Positions 50,062 through 60,180 are shown, counted from the stretch's first letter. The stretch: 64,000 bases of DNA from Micromonospora sp. H61 (GCF_018070325.1 NZ_JAGPXY010000014.1:1-64000); one strand, 5' to 3'. Numbers and translations: made by a program. Notes: a model not told the origin generated them from the letters alone.

Positions 50062-51528
50062 TCAGGCCGATGTTCGGGTCAGGTAAGGATCACCGGGCAA
50101 CCGGACGGCGAAGGCGGCGCCGCCCTCCGGCGCGTGCCCCGCGGCGATCTCCCCGCCCAACCGGCGGACCAGCCCGGCGGCCAGCGCCAACCCCAGGCCG
50201 CTGCCCACCTTGCGCACCCCCCGGTAACGCTCGTGCAGCGCACCGCGTTCGAAGGCCACCGCCAGGTCGTCGTCGGTGAAGCCGGGCCCGCCGTCGCGAA
50301 CCTCCAACACGCCGCCGTGCGCCGGGTCCGCGCCGGCCGGCCGGACCGCGAGCACCACCGGCGCCCCCGGGGGTACGACCCGCAGCGCGTTCTCCAGCAG
50401 CCCGTCCAGCACCTGCCGGATCCGCCCCGGATCGGTGTACGCGGGCACCGGCTGACCGGGCGTCTCCACCCGGAACGACACGCCCACCGCCGCGCACCGA
50501 CCGGACCAGGTCGGCTCCGCGTCCACTGCCAGTTGGGTCAGGTCCACCGGCACCGGTTCGAGGGGAAAGTCGGCGGCCTCCAGCCGGGCCAGTGCCAACA
50601 GGTCGCCGATCAGCCGGTCCAGGTGTTGGGCCTCGGCCAGCATCGTCCGACCGGTGTCCACGGTGTCGTCGGCACCGAGCACCCCGTCGGCGAGCGCCTC
50701 GGCGTACCCCCGGATCGCTGTCAGCGGGGTACGCAGCTCGTGCGAGACGGAGAGCAGGAACTCCCGCTGTCGGCCCTCGCTGGTGGCCAGCGCGGCAGCC
50801 AGACCGTTCAACGCCTCGGCCAGGTCGGCGACCTCGTCCGGCGACTCGACCGGCACCCGGACGGCACGGTCACCGGCGCGCAGCCGGGCGGCGGCGGTGG
50901 CCGCGACACGGATCGGCCGGGCCAACCGACGGGCCAGCAGCAGCCCGGCCACCACGCCGGCGGTCAACCCGGCCAGCAGCGGCAACCACAGACTGAGCAG
51001 CACCCGTGCCCACAGCCCGTTGGCCAGCGGACGGGAGAGCACCACCCCGTTGCCGCCGGGCAGGGCCCGACCCTCGACCAGGGCCCGCTCACCGTTGACC
51101 GAGCGGCGGGCCGACACGTTGCGGCCCTGCCCGATCCGCTGCACCACCCGCGGTGGCAGGCCCGCCCGGTCCACCGCCCCGCGGCGGATGAGGTACGCGT
51201 CGATGCCCTGGGCGCGCAGTTGCTGGATGAGCCGTTCCTCGTCGGCTCCGCGACCCCGGTCGAGGCGGGTCCGCAGCACCTCGGCGGCGAGTCGGGCCTG
51301 GGCGGCGAGCGCCTCCTGCTCGCTCCGCTCCGCGCCACGGATCGCCAACGGCACCGCGACGATGGCGGTGACCAGCACCGACACCAGCGCCACCGCGCAG
51401 GTGACGAGCACCGCGCGGGCGGTCAGCGTACGGCCGAGTCGGCCTCGTCGGGGTGCGGTGGGTGGGGTGGCGCCGACCACCGGCAGGGCCATGGTCGGCG
51501 ACTCGACGTGCCCGGGGTGGTCAGGCAT
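50062..51528 (-). CDS. two-component sensor histidine kinase
   Basis: 488 aa. Transmembrane helix 1 is AVLVTCAVALVSVLVTAIVA and transmembrane helix 2 is LSLWLPLLAGLTAGVVAGLL, bracketing a short outer sensor. They are followed by HAMP (ARRLARPIRVAATAAARLRA), HisKA with the phosphorylated His in LSVSHELRTPLTAIRGYAEA, and HATPase_c with LLENALRV, VRDGGPGF and GSGLGLALAAG. It phosphorylates the response regulator encoded immediately upstream, overlapping its stop codon by 8 nt. The start ATG 51528 was chosen on that overlap. Confidence 0.95.
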   Translation of the reverse strand: MPDHPGHVESPTMALPVVGATPPTAPRRGRLGRTLTARAVLVTCAVALVSVLVTAIVAVPLAIRGAERSEQEALAAQARLAAEVLRTRLDRGRGADEERLIQQLRAQGIDAYLIRRGAVDRAGLPPRVVQRIGQGRNVSARRSVNGERALVEGRALPGGNGVVLSRPLANGLWARVLLSLWLPLLAGLTAGVVAGLLLARRLARPIRVAATAAARLRAGDRAVRVPVESPDEVADLAEALNGLAAALATSEGRQREFLLSVSHELRTPLTAIRGYAEALADGVLGADDTVDTGRTMLAEAQHLDRLIGDLLALARLEAADFPLEPVPVDLTQLAVDAEPTWSGRCAAVGVSFRVETPGQPVPAYTDPGRIRQVLDGLLENALRVVPPGAPVVLAVRPAGADPAHGGVLEVRDGGPGFTDDDLAVAFERGALHERYRGVRKVGSGLGLALAAGLVRRLGGEIAAGHAPEGGAAFAVRLPGDPYLTRTSA

Positions 51529-52213
51529 CGACCGCGTACCCGACGCCACGATGGGTCCGGATCACACTCGCCCGGCCGAGCTTCGCCCGCACCTGGGCGA
51601 CGTGCACGTCCACCGTCCGGGTGCCGGCGTGCGCCGCGTAGCCCCAGACTCCGGCCAGCAACTCCTCCCGGGTGAAGACCCGGCCGGGCCGGGCCATCAG
51701 GTGAGCCAGCAGGTCGAACTCGGTGGAGGTGAGCTGCACCGGGGCACCGGCGGCGGTGACCGTGCGGCGGGCCGGGTCGAGCATCACCGGGCCGACGACA
51801 CGTGGCCGGTCCGCGCCCTCCGGGCCGCCCGCGGATCGGCGCAGCACCGCGCGGACCCGGGCAACCAGCTCCCGGGGGCTGAACGGCTTGGTGACGTAGT
51901 CGTCGGCGCCCAACTCCAGGCCGACGATCCGGTCCACCTCGTCGTCGCGGGCGGTGAGGAAGATGACCGGGGTCCAGTCGCCGGCCTCGCGCAGCCGGCG
52001 GCAGATCTCGGTGCCGGGCAGACCCGGCAGCGCGATGTCCAGGACGCAGGCCACCGGACGCAACCGGCGGGCCGCGCTCAGACCAGCCGCGCCGTCACGC
52101 TCCAGGTGGACGCCGAACCCGTCCCGGGTCAGGTAGAGCCGGACCAGGTCGGCGATGGCCGGCTCGTCCTCCACGACGAGGACGAGCCCGCGATGCGGTG
52201 GTTCGACTGTCAC
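51521..52213 (-). CDS. OmpR-family response regulator
   Basis: 230 aa. The receiver domain has VVEDEPAIADLVRLYL, phosphoacceptor Asp in ACVLDIALPGLPG, and VIFLTARDDEVDRIVGLELGADDYVTKPFSPREL. The C-terminal winged-helix DNA-binding domain has QLTSTEFDLLAHLMARPGRV and TVDVHVAQVRAKLG, VIRTHRGVGYAVD. It is the first gene of the two-component operon. Confidence 0.95.
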   Translation of the reverse strand: MTVEPPHRGLVLVVEDEPAIADLVRLYLTRDGFGVHLERDGAAGLSAARRLRPVACVLDIALPGLPGTEICRRLREAGDWTPVIFLTARDDEVDRIVGLELGADDYVTKPFSPRELVARVRAVLRRSAGGPEGADRPRVVGPVMLDPARRTVTAAGAPVQLTSTEFDLLAHLMARPGRVFTREELLAGVWGYAAHAGTRTVDVHVAQVRAKLGRASVIRTHRGVGYAVDA

Positions 52214-52302
52214 CGGCCCATGATTGCCGACTGCGAAGGCTCGGCGCGATCTGTGTGTGTTCGAGTTCGGTAAAGGCCGGGCGACGCCCGGTCGGGGTCA
52301 GC

Positions 52303-52809
52303 TCACCAGGACGGAGCGAACATCCCGGGCCGGGCGGCGGCCGGTGCGTCACCGATGCTGGCGACGACCCGGGCGCCGGGCGGCCGCAGGCGGGTCCGGA
52401 ACGCCTGGTTGAGCAACGCGTCGAGCTGCCAGACCTGCTTCGGGTGACTGGTCCGGATCAGGAACCGCTCACGGATCCCGTCGATCGCGGTGGCCGCCAT
52501 CTCCACCGACTGCAGCCGCGGGTCCGGGCTCCAGGTGACGTTGCTCAGCTCGCGCAACTCGGTGTTGAGATGCAGGCGCAGTCGGTGCAGGAGGCGGGTC
52601 TGCTGGGTCACCACCAGCCGACGGTGGGTGAGTAGCAACAGGTAGTCGCCGGTGACCGGGCGGTCGGGGCGGCTGCAACGGGTGATCAGGATGGTGGCGT
52701 CACCGGAGCCGACGCAGCGCCGGAAGACCGGCATGTGCCGGCTCACCGTCTGCACGGCCAGGCCAGCCTCGGCGGCGGCCGGGAGGAACGTTCGGGAGAA
52801 GACGTCCAT
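52303..52809 (-). CDS. conserved hypothetical protein, possible PH-like fold
   Basis: 168 aa, soluble. It begins MDVFSRTFLPAAAEAGLAVQ. The core alternates strands (DYLLLLTHRRLVVTQQTRLL, LRLHLNTELRELSNVTWSPD, AIDGIRERFLIRTSHPKQVW) before a final helix (QLDALLNQAFRTRLR), suggesting a pleckstrin-homology-like barrel. I cannot assign a function. ATG 52809 is chosen because the 21 extra residues of the longer frame are not conserved-looking; an AGG lies upstream. Confidence 0.6.
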   Translation of the reverse strand: MDVFSRTFLPAAAEAGLAVQTVSRHMPVFRRCVGSGDATILITRCSRPDRPVTGDYLLLLTHRRLVVTQQTRLLHRLRLHLNTELRELSNVTWSPDPRLQSVEMAATAIDGIRERFLIRTSHPKQVWQLDALLNQAFRTRLRPPGARVVASIGDAPAAARPGMFAPSW

Positions 52810-52920
52810 GACCTGCCCAACGACGTCCCCAGCAGGGTGATGTGGGTCACGCGGGATTTTTGGAAGTTCCACGCTGCCTGTCGCACTGCCTGTCCGACTT
52901 CCGACTCGGACGGATCATGG

Positions 52921-53928
52921 TCAGGAGTTCGGCTGAAGTGGACTGGCGGCGAACAGCTCCTCCAGCCAGCCCGGGACCGCGTCGGCGTACTCGGCGCGGG
53001 ACTCCTCGGGAGTGTCCAGTGCCCGACGCCAGGAGAGTGACCGGCTCACCGGCCCCAGGGCGATCGCGAGGTCGGCGGCCTCCACGAGCGTCCGCCGGTC
53101 GTACCGGTCGGTCCACGCCTCCAGGTACGCGTCACGCAACCGCACCAGTCGGGCGTCGGCGGCGGCGAGCTTCCCGGCGTGCCCGATGGAGCGCAGGGTC
53201 ACCAGCAGCGTGCCGAACGGGTGCGCCACCGAGGCGTCGCCCCAGTCGAAGTACCGGTACCCGTCCGCGCCGGCGAAGACGTTGCCGTCGTGCAGGTCGT
53301 CGTGTTGCACGGTCGCCGGAATGCCGAGGTCGGCGAGCCGACGGCACCGCTCGGCGTACGACGGCACCTCCGCCCGCAGCCGGTCGTACACCTCGGGGTT
53401 GAGCCCCTCCTCCGCGCCGATCAACAGCGACGCGCGGTCGTCGAGCAGCTCGACGAACAGGTCGGCGAGCACCTCGGGCCGATGGTCCGGTACGCCGGAG
53501 GTGACCAGTTCGTCGGCCTGCGCCGCGGTGGCCAACTGGAGGGCGGCGTACCCGGGCAGCGCCCGCTCCCAGTGCGTCAGGTCCGGGTCGCGGGCCAGCA
53601 GGTCGCGCAGTGACTCGCCGCCGTCGGGCAGCAACGACCAGCCCCGTTCAGGGTCCACCGCGATCGGGGTCAGCACCCGCTCGGGCGCGAGCCGGGCCAG
53701 CGTCGCGATCAGGGCGGCCTCGTGCATCGTGCCCGGATTGTTGGCCTTGAACCAGACCGGACCATCGTCGGTCGGCACCCGCCACACCAACGACCACGGG
53801 CGGATCCGCGGCTCCACCGGCCCGGTCACTCGCCGACCCGCGCGAGTCAACTGCTCGTCGACCCAGGACCGGGCCTGCGTCTGCCACTGCTCGTCGGACC
53901 AGTCCGGAGCACGCTCGATCGTCGTCAC
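52921..53928 (-). CDS. aminoglycoside phosphotransferase (APH)-like kinase
   Basis: 335 aa, protein-kinase-like fold. It has the APH catalytic loop VQHDDLHDGNVF (Asp) and the metal-binding YFDWGDASVAHPFG, plus an N-terminal lobe with the Lys region WFKANNPGTMHEAALIATLA. Family members phosphorylate aminoglycosides, choline, homoserine or other small molecules; nothing here points to antibiotic resistance specifically. The ATG at 53928 gives a full-length protein. It is flanked by unrelated genes. Confidence 0.82.
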   Translation of the reverse strand: MTTIERAPDWSDEQWQTQARSWVDEQLTRAGRRVTGPVEPRIRPWSLVWRVPTDDGPVWFKANNPGTMHEAALIATLARLAPERVLTPIAVDPERGWSLLPDGGESLRDLLARDPDLTHWERALPGYAALQLATAAQADELVTSGVPDHRPEVLADLFVELLDDRASLLIGAEEGLNPEVYDRLRAEVPSYAERCRRLADLGIPATVQHDDLHDGNVFAGADGYRYFDWGDASVAHPFGTLLVTLRSIGHAGKLAAADARLVRLRDAYLEAWTDRYDRRTLVEAADLAIALGPVSRSLSWRRALDTPEESRAEYADAVPGWLEELFAASPLQPNS

Positions 53929-54118
53929 GCTGGCACCCTAGGCCGTCTTCCCGAAGTTGGGGACCGCTTATTCCACCGCCGCCGGCACGGCACGACGTCC
54001 CACCGGAGGCCGTGACATCTGCCGACTGCGCACCCTGGGAGATGCGCCGAGGAAGCTCCGAGCGAAATCATCGCTGCGCACAGTAATTAGTGCTCGAATC
54101 GGCTCGGGGAGTAGAGCT

Positions 54119-55057
54119 ATGACGGGAACGCCAACCACAGCCCCTCGAAACGTCGCGCGCCCCTCCGTCGCCGATCGTCCACCACGCAACGGCGTCATCA
54201 TCGCGGTCAGCGTGGCGGCCGGGGTCCTACTGGCGGTGCTCTGGTCTTACGAGTTCGTCGACTCGGTCATCGGTGACAGCGTCGCCAGCGGGATCCTCGG
54301 TCACGATGCGAAGGCGACGGCGATCTCCGGTACCGCCGCCGGCCTGGTGTTCGCATTCGTGTCCGGCCTCGCCGGCACGTTCACCGCGTGCAACATCGCG
54401 ATGCTCGCGTCCATCGGGCCGCTCGGCGCGGCAAGCTCCGCCAACGGTGACCGGCTCCGGCTGCTGCTGCGGCCGGTCGGCTACCTCACCCTGGGCATGG
54501 TCGCCGTCGCCGCGGTGTACGGGTTCGTCGGGGTCCTGCTGGGTGACCGGCTCCCCCAGCTGTCCACCGACACCGCCGGTGGGGTGCCGGTACGCATCAT
54601 CCAGTCGTCGGTGGTGTTCGGCGTCATCGGGCTGGCCCTCATCTATCTCGGGCTGGCCGCGATCCGGGCGGTGCCGGACGTGTTCGCCGACCGGCCGGTC
54701 GCACGGGTGATCACCCTCGGCGCGCTCATCGGCGGCTTCCTCATCGGCCGGCCGTACCCGTTGTTCAACAAGCTGTTCCACTGGGCGGTCGACAGCGGCA
54801 ACCCACTGTACGGTTCGGCCGCGTTCGTGCTGCAGTCCCTCGGCAACATCGTCGTGGTCACCGCGCTGTTCGCGTTGCTGATCATGCTCACCCGCGGCCG
54901 GTTCATCAGCTGGCTCGCCGCCGACGTACGACGCAGCATGGTGATCAGCGGCGCGCTGCTCATCGCCCTGGGCGTCTTCACGGTCGTGTACTGGGACGTC
55001 CGGGTGCCCTCGATCTTCGGCTTCGGCTGGTTCCCCACCATGTTCTACAACCACTGA
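54119..55057 (+). CDS. polytopic membrane protein of unknown function
   Basis: 312 aa with about seven or eight transmembrane helices. After a cytoplasmic Pro-rich lead the helices include NGVIIAVSVAAGVLLAVLWS, GLVFAFVSGLAGTFTACNIA and GYLTLGMVAVAAVYGFVGVL. The second, with a single Cys and the pattern GLAGTFTACNIAMLASIGPL, recalls the DsbD/CcdA transmembrane core, but the usual paired cysteines are missing. The conserved-looking loop GGFLIGRPYPLFNKLFHWAV is striking. GGGGAG 8 nt upstream supports ATG 54119. Function unassigned. Confidence 0.65.
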   Translation: MTGTPTTAPRNVARPSVADRPPRNGVIIAVSVAAGVLLAVLWSYEFVDSVIGDSVASGILGHDAKATAISGTAAGLVFAFVSGLAGTFTACNIAMLASIGPLGAASSANGDRLRLLLRPVGYLTLGMVAVAAVYGFVGVLLGDRLPQLSTDTAGGVPVRIIQSSVVFGVIGLALIYLGLAAIRAVPDVFADRPVARVITLGALIGGFLIGRPYPLFNKLFHWAVDSGNPLYGSAAFVLQSLGNIVVVTALFALLIMLTRGRFISWLAADVRRSMVISGALLIALGVFTVVYWDVRVPSIFGFGWFPTMFYNH

Positions 55058-55125
55058 CGCCGGTCCTGCCGCTGCCGCTGCCGCTGCCGAAGAATGGCAC
55101 ATTCGAAGATGTTTCGGCGCGCTGG

Positions 55126-56034
55126 ATGCTCGATGCTGTTCGTGTGACTGGCGGGGCGGATCAGGACCGGTGGAGTGTGGCCAACACGGCACTGCGAACG
55201 GCCACCGACCGGTTCACCGATTTGGTGGCCGCCGCGCCCTCACCCGACGTCATGGCGACTGCCGACTGGACAGTGGCCGACACCCTCGCGCACGTGGTGT
55301 CGATCGCGATGCTGTACGTGTCGAGGCTGGACGGCACCGAGGTCCCCATCCGGGTGCCGGGGCTGGAGGACATGCTGGCCAGCACGAATGTGGACACGGT
55401 GGCCGACGTCAACACACAGGTGCTCGCCCACTTCACCGAGCGCGACCCGGAGGTGCTGCTGACGCAGCTGAACAACCTGGTCGGCCGCCTCCTGACGACG
55501 TCGGCCGATCCGCGCTCGACGGTGAGTTGGCTGGGCAACGCGAGGGTGACGGTCGGCGGACTGTTCGCCCACCTGACCAACGAGCTGCTCGTGCACGGCT
55601 GGGACATCGCGCGGGCGCTCCGCCGGCCGTGGCCGATGCCGGACGAGCACGCCGCGCTCTACTGGGACCTGTTCATGTTCGACATGCTGCGCGACACGTA
55701 CGGGGTGCTGCTCAACACCGAGCTGCCGATGCCCCGGCACCACGTGTCGGTGCAGTTCCGCTCGCGGTACGCGCCGACGACGACGCTGACCCTGGGCGAC
55801 CGCCGGGTGTGGATCGCGCCACCCGACGCCCCGTTCGACGCGAGCGTGACGTTCCGCCCCGCCCGGTTCAACCTGATGATGTTCGGCCGGATCAGCATCG
55901 CGCAGGCGGTGCTGCGGCGCGACGTCGTCATCGGCGGGCCGAGGCCGTGGCGGCTGCCCGCGTTCCTCAGGGTCGTGCACATGCCCAACGCCCGGCTCGC
56001 GCCCCCACCAGCATCCGGGCCCCAACGGAGGTGA
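55126..56034 (+). CDS. mycothiol-dependent maleylpyruvate isomerase family protein (DinB-like)
   Basis: 302 aa. The N-terminal four-helix DinB/MDMPI domain shows TADWTVADTLAHVVSIAMLY (metal His) and LFAHLTNELLVHGWDIARAL (His/His-x-D), the metal-binding pattern of mycothiol-dependent maleylpyruvate isomerases. The C-terminal about 100 residues (ASVTFRPARFNLMMFGRISI) resemble an SCP2-like domain. It probably catalyses a mycothiol-dependent step or detoxification; the substrate is unknown. ATG 55126 and GTG 55144 are both possible. Confidence 0.8.
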   Translation: MLDAVRVTGGADQDRWSVANTALRTATDRFTDLVAAAPSPDVMATADWTVADTLAHVVSIAMLYVSRLDGTEVPIRVPGLEDMLASTNVDTVADVNTQVLAHFTERDPEVLLTQLNNLVGRLLTTSADPRSTVSWLGNARVTVGGLFAHLTNELLVHGWDIARALRRPWPMPDEHAALYWDLFMFDMLRDTYGVLLNTELPMPRHHVSVQFRSRYAPTTTLTLGDRRVWIAPPDAPFDASVTFRPARFNLMMFGRISIAQAVLRRDVVIGGPRPWRLPAFLRVVHMPNARLAPPPASGPQRR

Positions 56035-56053
56035 CCGGCGGGCGACGGTGTCC

Positions 56054-57226
56054 TCAGATCAGCTCGACGATGGTGGCGTTGGCCATCCCGCCGCCCTCGC
56101 ACATGGTCTGCAGGCCGTAGCGGATGCCGTTGTCCCGCATGTGCTGAAGCATGGTGGTCATGATCCGGGCACCGGAGCCGCCGAGCGGGTGGCCGAGGGC
56201 GATCGCCCCGCCGCGCGGGTTGAGCCGCTCCGGGTCCGCCTCGGTCTCCGCCAACCAGGCCAGCGGCACCGGGGCGAACGCCTCGTTCACCTCGTACACC
56301 CCGATCTCCTCGATGCCCAGCCCCGCGCGGCGCAGCGCCTTCGCGGTGGCCGGGATGGGCGCGGTGAGCATGGCGACCGGGTCGTCGGCGGCGACCACGG
56401 CGGTGTGGATCCGGGCCAGCGGGCGCAGGCCGTGTCGGCTGGCCCAGTCGGAGGTGGTCACCGCGAGGGCCGCGGCGCCGTCGGAGATCTGGGACGCGGA
56501 ACCGGCGGTCACCACGCCGTCGGCGCGGAACGGGGTGGCCAGCTCACCCAGCTTCTCCAGGGAGGTCTCCCGACGGATGCCCTCGTCGGCGGCAAACTTG
56601 CCACCGTCGGCGAGCGGCACCGGGGTCAGCTCCGGGTCGAACGCGCCGGCGTCCTGCGCGGCGGCTGCCTTCTCGTGGCTGGCCAGCGCGAACTCGTCCA
56701 GTTGGGTACGCGAGAGGCGCCACCGTTGGGCGATCAGCTCGGCCCCGACCCCCTGGTTGAACGGCAGCGGCGCGTCGTCGGCGAAGCCCTCGACGCCCCG
56801 GTAACGGGCGCGTAGCTGGTCACTGAACGGCATGCCGCCGGCCACGCTCGAGCCCATCGGCACCCTGGTCATCGACTCGACGCCGCCGGCGACCACCAGG
56901 TCGGCCTGACCGGAGAGCACCGTCGCGGCGGCGAAGTGCAGGGCCTGCTGGCTGGAGCCGCACTGCCGGTCCAGCGTGGTGCCGGGCACCGTCTCGGGCC
57001 AGCCGGCGGCGAGCACGCCGTTGCGGGCGATGTTCCACGACTGCTCGCCGACCTGGGACACGCAGCCCCAGAAGACGTCGTCGACCTGGGCCGGGTCGAG
57101 CCCGGTGCGCTCGGCGAGGGCGCGCAGCACGTGCGCCGAGAGGTCGACCGGGTGGACGCCGGCGAGGCTGCCCTTGCGCCGCCCGACCGGGGTACGTACC
57201 GCGCCGACGATGACCGCGTCACTCAT
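56054..57226 (-). CDS. fadA: acetyl-CoA acyltransferase (thiolase)
   Basis: 390 aa, a complete thiolase. The nucleophilic Cys is in TTLDRQCGSSQQALHFAAAT; the acid/base motifs are NEAFAPVPLAWL, GGAIALGHPLGGSGARIMTT (His) and YGLQTMCEGGGMANATIVEL (Cys). The start MSDAVIVGAVRTPVGRRKGS is typical. It cleaves 3-ketoacyl-CoA in beta-oxidation or condenses acyl-CoAs; the FadA symbol reflects the general family. It is monocistronic. Confidence 0.93.
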   Translation of the reverse strand: MSDAVIVGAVRTPVGRRKGSLAGVHPVDLSAHVLRALAERTGLDPAQVDDVFWGCVSQVGEQSWNIARNGVLAAGWPETVPGTTLDRQCGSSQQALHFAAATVLSGQADLVVAGGVESMTRVPMGSSVAGGMPFSDQLRARYRGVEGFADDAPLPFNQGVGAELIAQRWRLSRTQLDEFALASHEKAAAAQDAGAFDPELTPVPLADGGKFAADEGIRRETSLEKLGELATPFRADGVVTAGSASQISDGAAALAVTTSDWASRHGLRPLARIHTAVVAADDPVAMLTAPIPATAKALRRAGLGIEEIGVYEVNEAFAPVPLAWLAETEADPERLNPRGGAIALGHPLGGSGARIMTTMLQHMRDNGIRYGLQTMCEGGGMANATIVELI

Positions 57227-57338
57227 GTTTACTCCCCGGTAACTTGGGCTGCCCCGATCCTACGTCGTCCATCGACCGGTCGTCGGGCCACACCCGCACG
57301 AGGTGCCGGAATCCGACGGCCGCTGGCATGCTGGGCGG

Positions 57339-57767
57339 GTGAATGAGACCTCCCCTGCACAGCAGTGGCGGGTGCCGTCGAGCCTGCCGTCGGCGAAGCT
57401 GGCCGGCGCTGTCCTGCTCGTCGCGCTCGGGCTGCTCTTCGCCGACGGCGACACTGTCCGCCTGGCATTGGCCGTCCTGGCCGCCGCCGCGCTGGCCGGC
57501 TGGGCGGTACGTGACCTGGTCGCGCCGGTCCGGTTGGCGGTGGACCCGGCCGGGCTCACCGTCATCCACGGCTTCGCCGGCCGGCGGCTGCTGCCCTGGT
57601 CTGCGGTCGAGGCGATCGCCGTCGACCGGCGGCCCCGACTCGGGCTGACCAGCGAGACCCTGGAGATCGACGCGGGCAACTCGCTGCATCTGTTCGGCCG
57701 GTACGACCTCGGGGCCACCCCGGAAGAGGTGGCCGCCGCACTGCACGCCGCCCGCCCTGTCAGGTGA
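57339..57767 (+). CDS. PH-domain-type small membrane protein
   Basis: 142 aa. Two hydrophobic helices (KLAGAVLLVALGLLFADG, LALAVLAAAALAGWAVRDLV) are followed by a beta-rich region VRLAVDPAGLTVIHGFAGRR-LLPWSAVEAIAVDRR ... LEIDAGNSLHLFGRYDLG, the pattern of actinobacterial bacterial-PH (DUF2581-like) membrane proteins. Function unknown. The GTG at 57339 fits the family start better than the upstream in-frame ATG. It converges with and overlaps the rhomboid gene by 8 nt. Confidence 0.75.
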   Translation: MNETSPAQQWRVPSSLPSAKLAGAVLLVALGLLFADGDTVRLALAVLAAAALAGWAVRDLVAPVRLAVDPAGLTVIHGFAGRRLLPWSAVEAIAVDRRPRLGLTSETLEIDAGNSLHLFGRYDLGATPEEVAAALHAARPVR

Positions 57768-58671
57768 GCAGTGCGGCGGTCCGGAAGAGCACCAGCGCGA
57801 GCAGGATCAGCAGGATCAGCGCCCCACCGGTGACCTGCACCAGCGTGCGCCGACCACGCGGCGCGTACGCGAGCACCAACGCCATCAACGCGCCGACCAC
57901 CAGCCCGCCCAGGTGCCCGGGGATCGAGATGCCCGGCACGGCGAGTGTGAACACCAGGTTGATCACCAGGATCGGGATGATCCGGGAGATGTCCCGGCCC
58001 AGCTTGCGCTCGATGATGATCAGCGCGGCGAAGAGACCGAACACGGCGGTCGACGCGCCGACGGTGGCCGCCCTCGGGCTGCTGAACAGGTAGGCGGCCA
58101 CGTTGCCGCCGAGGCCCGCGATCAGGTAGAGCGCGGCGAACCGCACCCGCCCGAGGTTGGCCTCCAGCGACCGGCCGAGCACCCACAGCGCCCACATGTT
58201 GAGCAGCAGGTGGAGCACGCCGTAGTGCAGGAACATCGCCGTGACCAGCCGGTACCACTGGCCCTCGGCGATCCCGCCGAGCGTGTAGTCGGAGAGGTAG
58301 GCCCGGCCGAGCACCGCACCCCACTCGGTCAGCGGCGTGCTGCCACCCATCAGGCCGCCGAAGCCGGAGCCGCCGACCGCCGCGTCCCCGCCCCGGGCGG
58401 AGGCGATGGAGAGCAGCAGGAGCAGCACGTTCACGGCGATCAGGGCCTTGGTGACATAGCCGTGCCGGCCGGCCGTACCGCCGCCGAAGGCGGTACGCGC
58501 CGGCCGGACACTGCGACGCCCCTCGTTGACGCACTCCGGGCACTGGTGCCCGACCGAGGCATCCCGCATGCAGTCCGGGCAGATCGGCCGGTCACAGCGG
58601 GAGCACCGGACGTAGGTCTCCCGGCCGGGGTGCCGGTAGCAGACGGGGGTGGTCGGCGGAGACTCGCTCAC
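57760..58671 (-). CDS. rhomboid-family intramembrane serine protease with N-terminal zinc finger
   Basis: 303 aa. The N-terminus is a B-box-like zinc ribbon (CYRHPGRETYVRCSRCDRPI, CPDCMRDASVGHQCPECV). Six or more helices follow, with the rhomboid features MFLHYGVLHLLLNMWALWVL, the catalytic serine in VGASTAVFGLFAAL and the catalytic histidine in IPGHLGGLVVGAL. It cleaves transmembrane substrates inside the membrane. The zinc-finger-rhomboid layout is common in actinobacteria. It lies 94 nt downstream of the cyclophilin gene on the same strand. Confidence 0.93.
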   Translation of the reverse strand: MSESPPTTPVCYRHPGRETYVRCSRCDRPICPDCMRDASVGHQCPECVNEGRRSVRPARTAFGGGTAGRHGYVTKALIAVNVLLLLLSIASARGGDAAVGGSGFGGLMGGSTPLTEWGAVLGRAYLSDYTLGGIAEGQWYRLVTAMFLHYGVLHLLLNMWALWVLGRSLEANLGRVRFAALYLIAGLGGNVAAYLFSSPRAATVGASTAVFGLFAALIIIERKLGRDISRIIPILVINLVFTLAVPGISIPGHLGGLVVGALMALVLAYAPRGRRTLVQVTGGALILLILLALVLFRTAALLT

Positions 58672-58765
58672 CGGGCCGACCCTCCGTCCAACACCACACG
58701 GTCCACCGGCACCGGCCGTGCTCCGGAGCGCTCAATCATGCGAGCAAAGGTACCTCGCCAGTCGC

Positions 58766-59296
<531 letters not shown>

Positions 59297-59413
59297 GGGT
59301 ACTCCTCACTCGTTGGTCAGTTCCATGCGGATCCTCCCATGTGCCCGATCTGGCATCGCGGAGGCATCCGAAGGTGGAGGATGACGAAGGAACAACTCCC
59401 AGGAGGTAGGACC

Positions 59414-60160
59414 GTGTTTGGATTCGGGCGGCGCAAGTCCCAGGGGCAGCTGGCAAGGGCCGAGCTGAACCAGAGCATCAGCCACCTGATGCTGGCAGCC
59501 AACCACGCCGCGAAGGGCGCCGGCGCGACCGTCGGCCCGCGGGTCCAGATGGCCCGGGGTTACGTCGAACCGACCGCCGCGAAGGTACGGGACCGCGCGT
59601 CGACCGGCTGGGGGACGACTCTCACCACGCTGGCACCGCTGGCGGCGGCTGCTCGTGACGGCGCCGCACAGGCAGGGCCGCTGACCAGGAAGGCCAAGTC
59701 GAAGACCATGCGGATCACCGGTAAGAAGAAGCAGCCGCGTCGTCGCGGCTCGATGATGACCGGCCTGTTGGCGGCGGGTGCCATCGCCGGCCTGGCCGGC
59801 GCGGTCGCGCTGCGTCGCCGCCGGGAGCAGCAGGAGTGGGCCGAGTACGACCCGACCCGCAGCACCCTGGAGCCGATGCGCGACGAGGTCGACTCGATCG
59901 AGGTGCGTACGCCGTCCGCAGCACGGGGGTCCGACGGGTCCGCGATTTCCGGCGCGGCGGGGATGACCGGCGCGGGCAGCTCGGCGGTGGCCGGCGGCTC
60001 CAGCGCCAGCACCACCGCCCCGGCCAAGCAGACCGGTGTCCGCCCGACCGACAAGGTCCCGTCGGTCGCCGAGGGCGCCACCGACGTCTCCGGTCGGCCG
60101 ACCGACGACCTCACCAAGGCGCTGGGCAAGGACACGGCCCGCACCAACGGCCGCCGCTGA
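59414..60160 (+). CDS. hypothetical protein with one transmembrane segment
   Basis: 248 aa. The start is GTG 59414, with AGGAGG 7 nt upstream, beginning VFGFGRRKSQGQLARAELNQ. The N-terminal half is a helical Ala-rich segment (SHLMLAANHAAKGAGATVGP ... AAAARDGAAQAGPLTRKAKS). One hydrophobic helix (SMMTGLLAAGAIAGLAGAVALR) is flanked by strongly basic stretches. The C-terminal about 100 residues are disordered, rich in Ser, Gly and Thr. It resembles actinobacterial DUF-type proteins near cyclophilin genes; function unknown. Confidence 0.7.
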   Translation: MFGFGRRKSQGQLARAELNQSISHLMLAANHAAKGAGATVGPRVQMARGYVEPTAAKVRDRASTGWGTTLTTLAPLAAAARDGAAQAGPLTRKAKSKTMRITGKKKQPRRRGSMMTGLLAAGAIAGLAGAVALRRRREQQEWAEYDPTRSTLEPMRDEVDSIEVRTPSAARGSDGSAISGAAGMTGAGSSAVAGGSSASTTAPAKQTGVRPTDKVPSVAEGATDVSGRPTDDLTKALGKDTARTNGRR

Positions 60161-60180
60161 GGTCAACAGCAGCGCATCGG

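Noticed and set aside
53012..53941. 309-codon plus-strand frame opposite the APH-like kinase gene.
   Set aside because: Ser/Arg-rich shadow frame; the minus strand has intact kinase motifs HDDLHDGN and FDWGD.
55066..55089. Four CTGCCG hexamers between the membrane-protein and MDMPI genes.
   Set aside because: Short simple repeat with no structure or conserved context; not worth an entry of its own.
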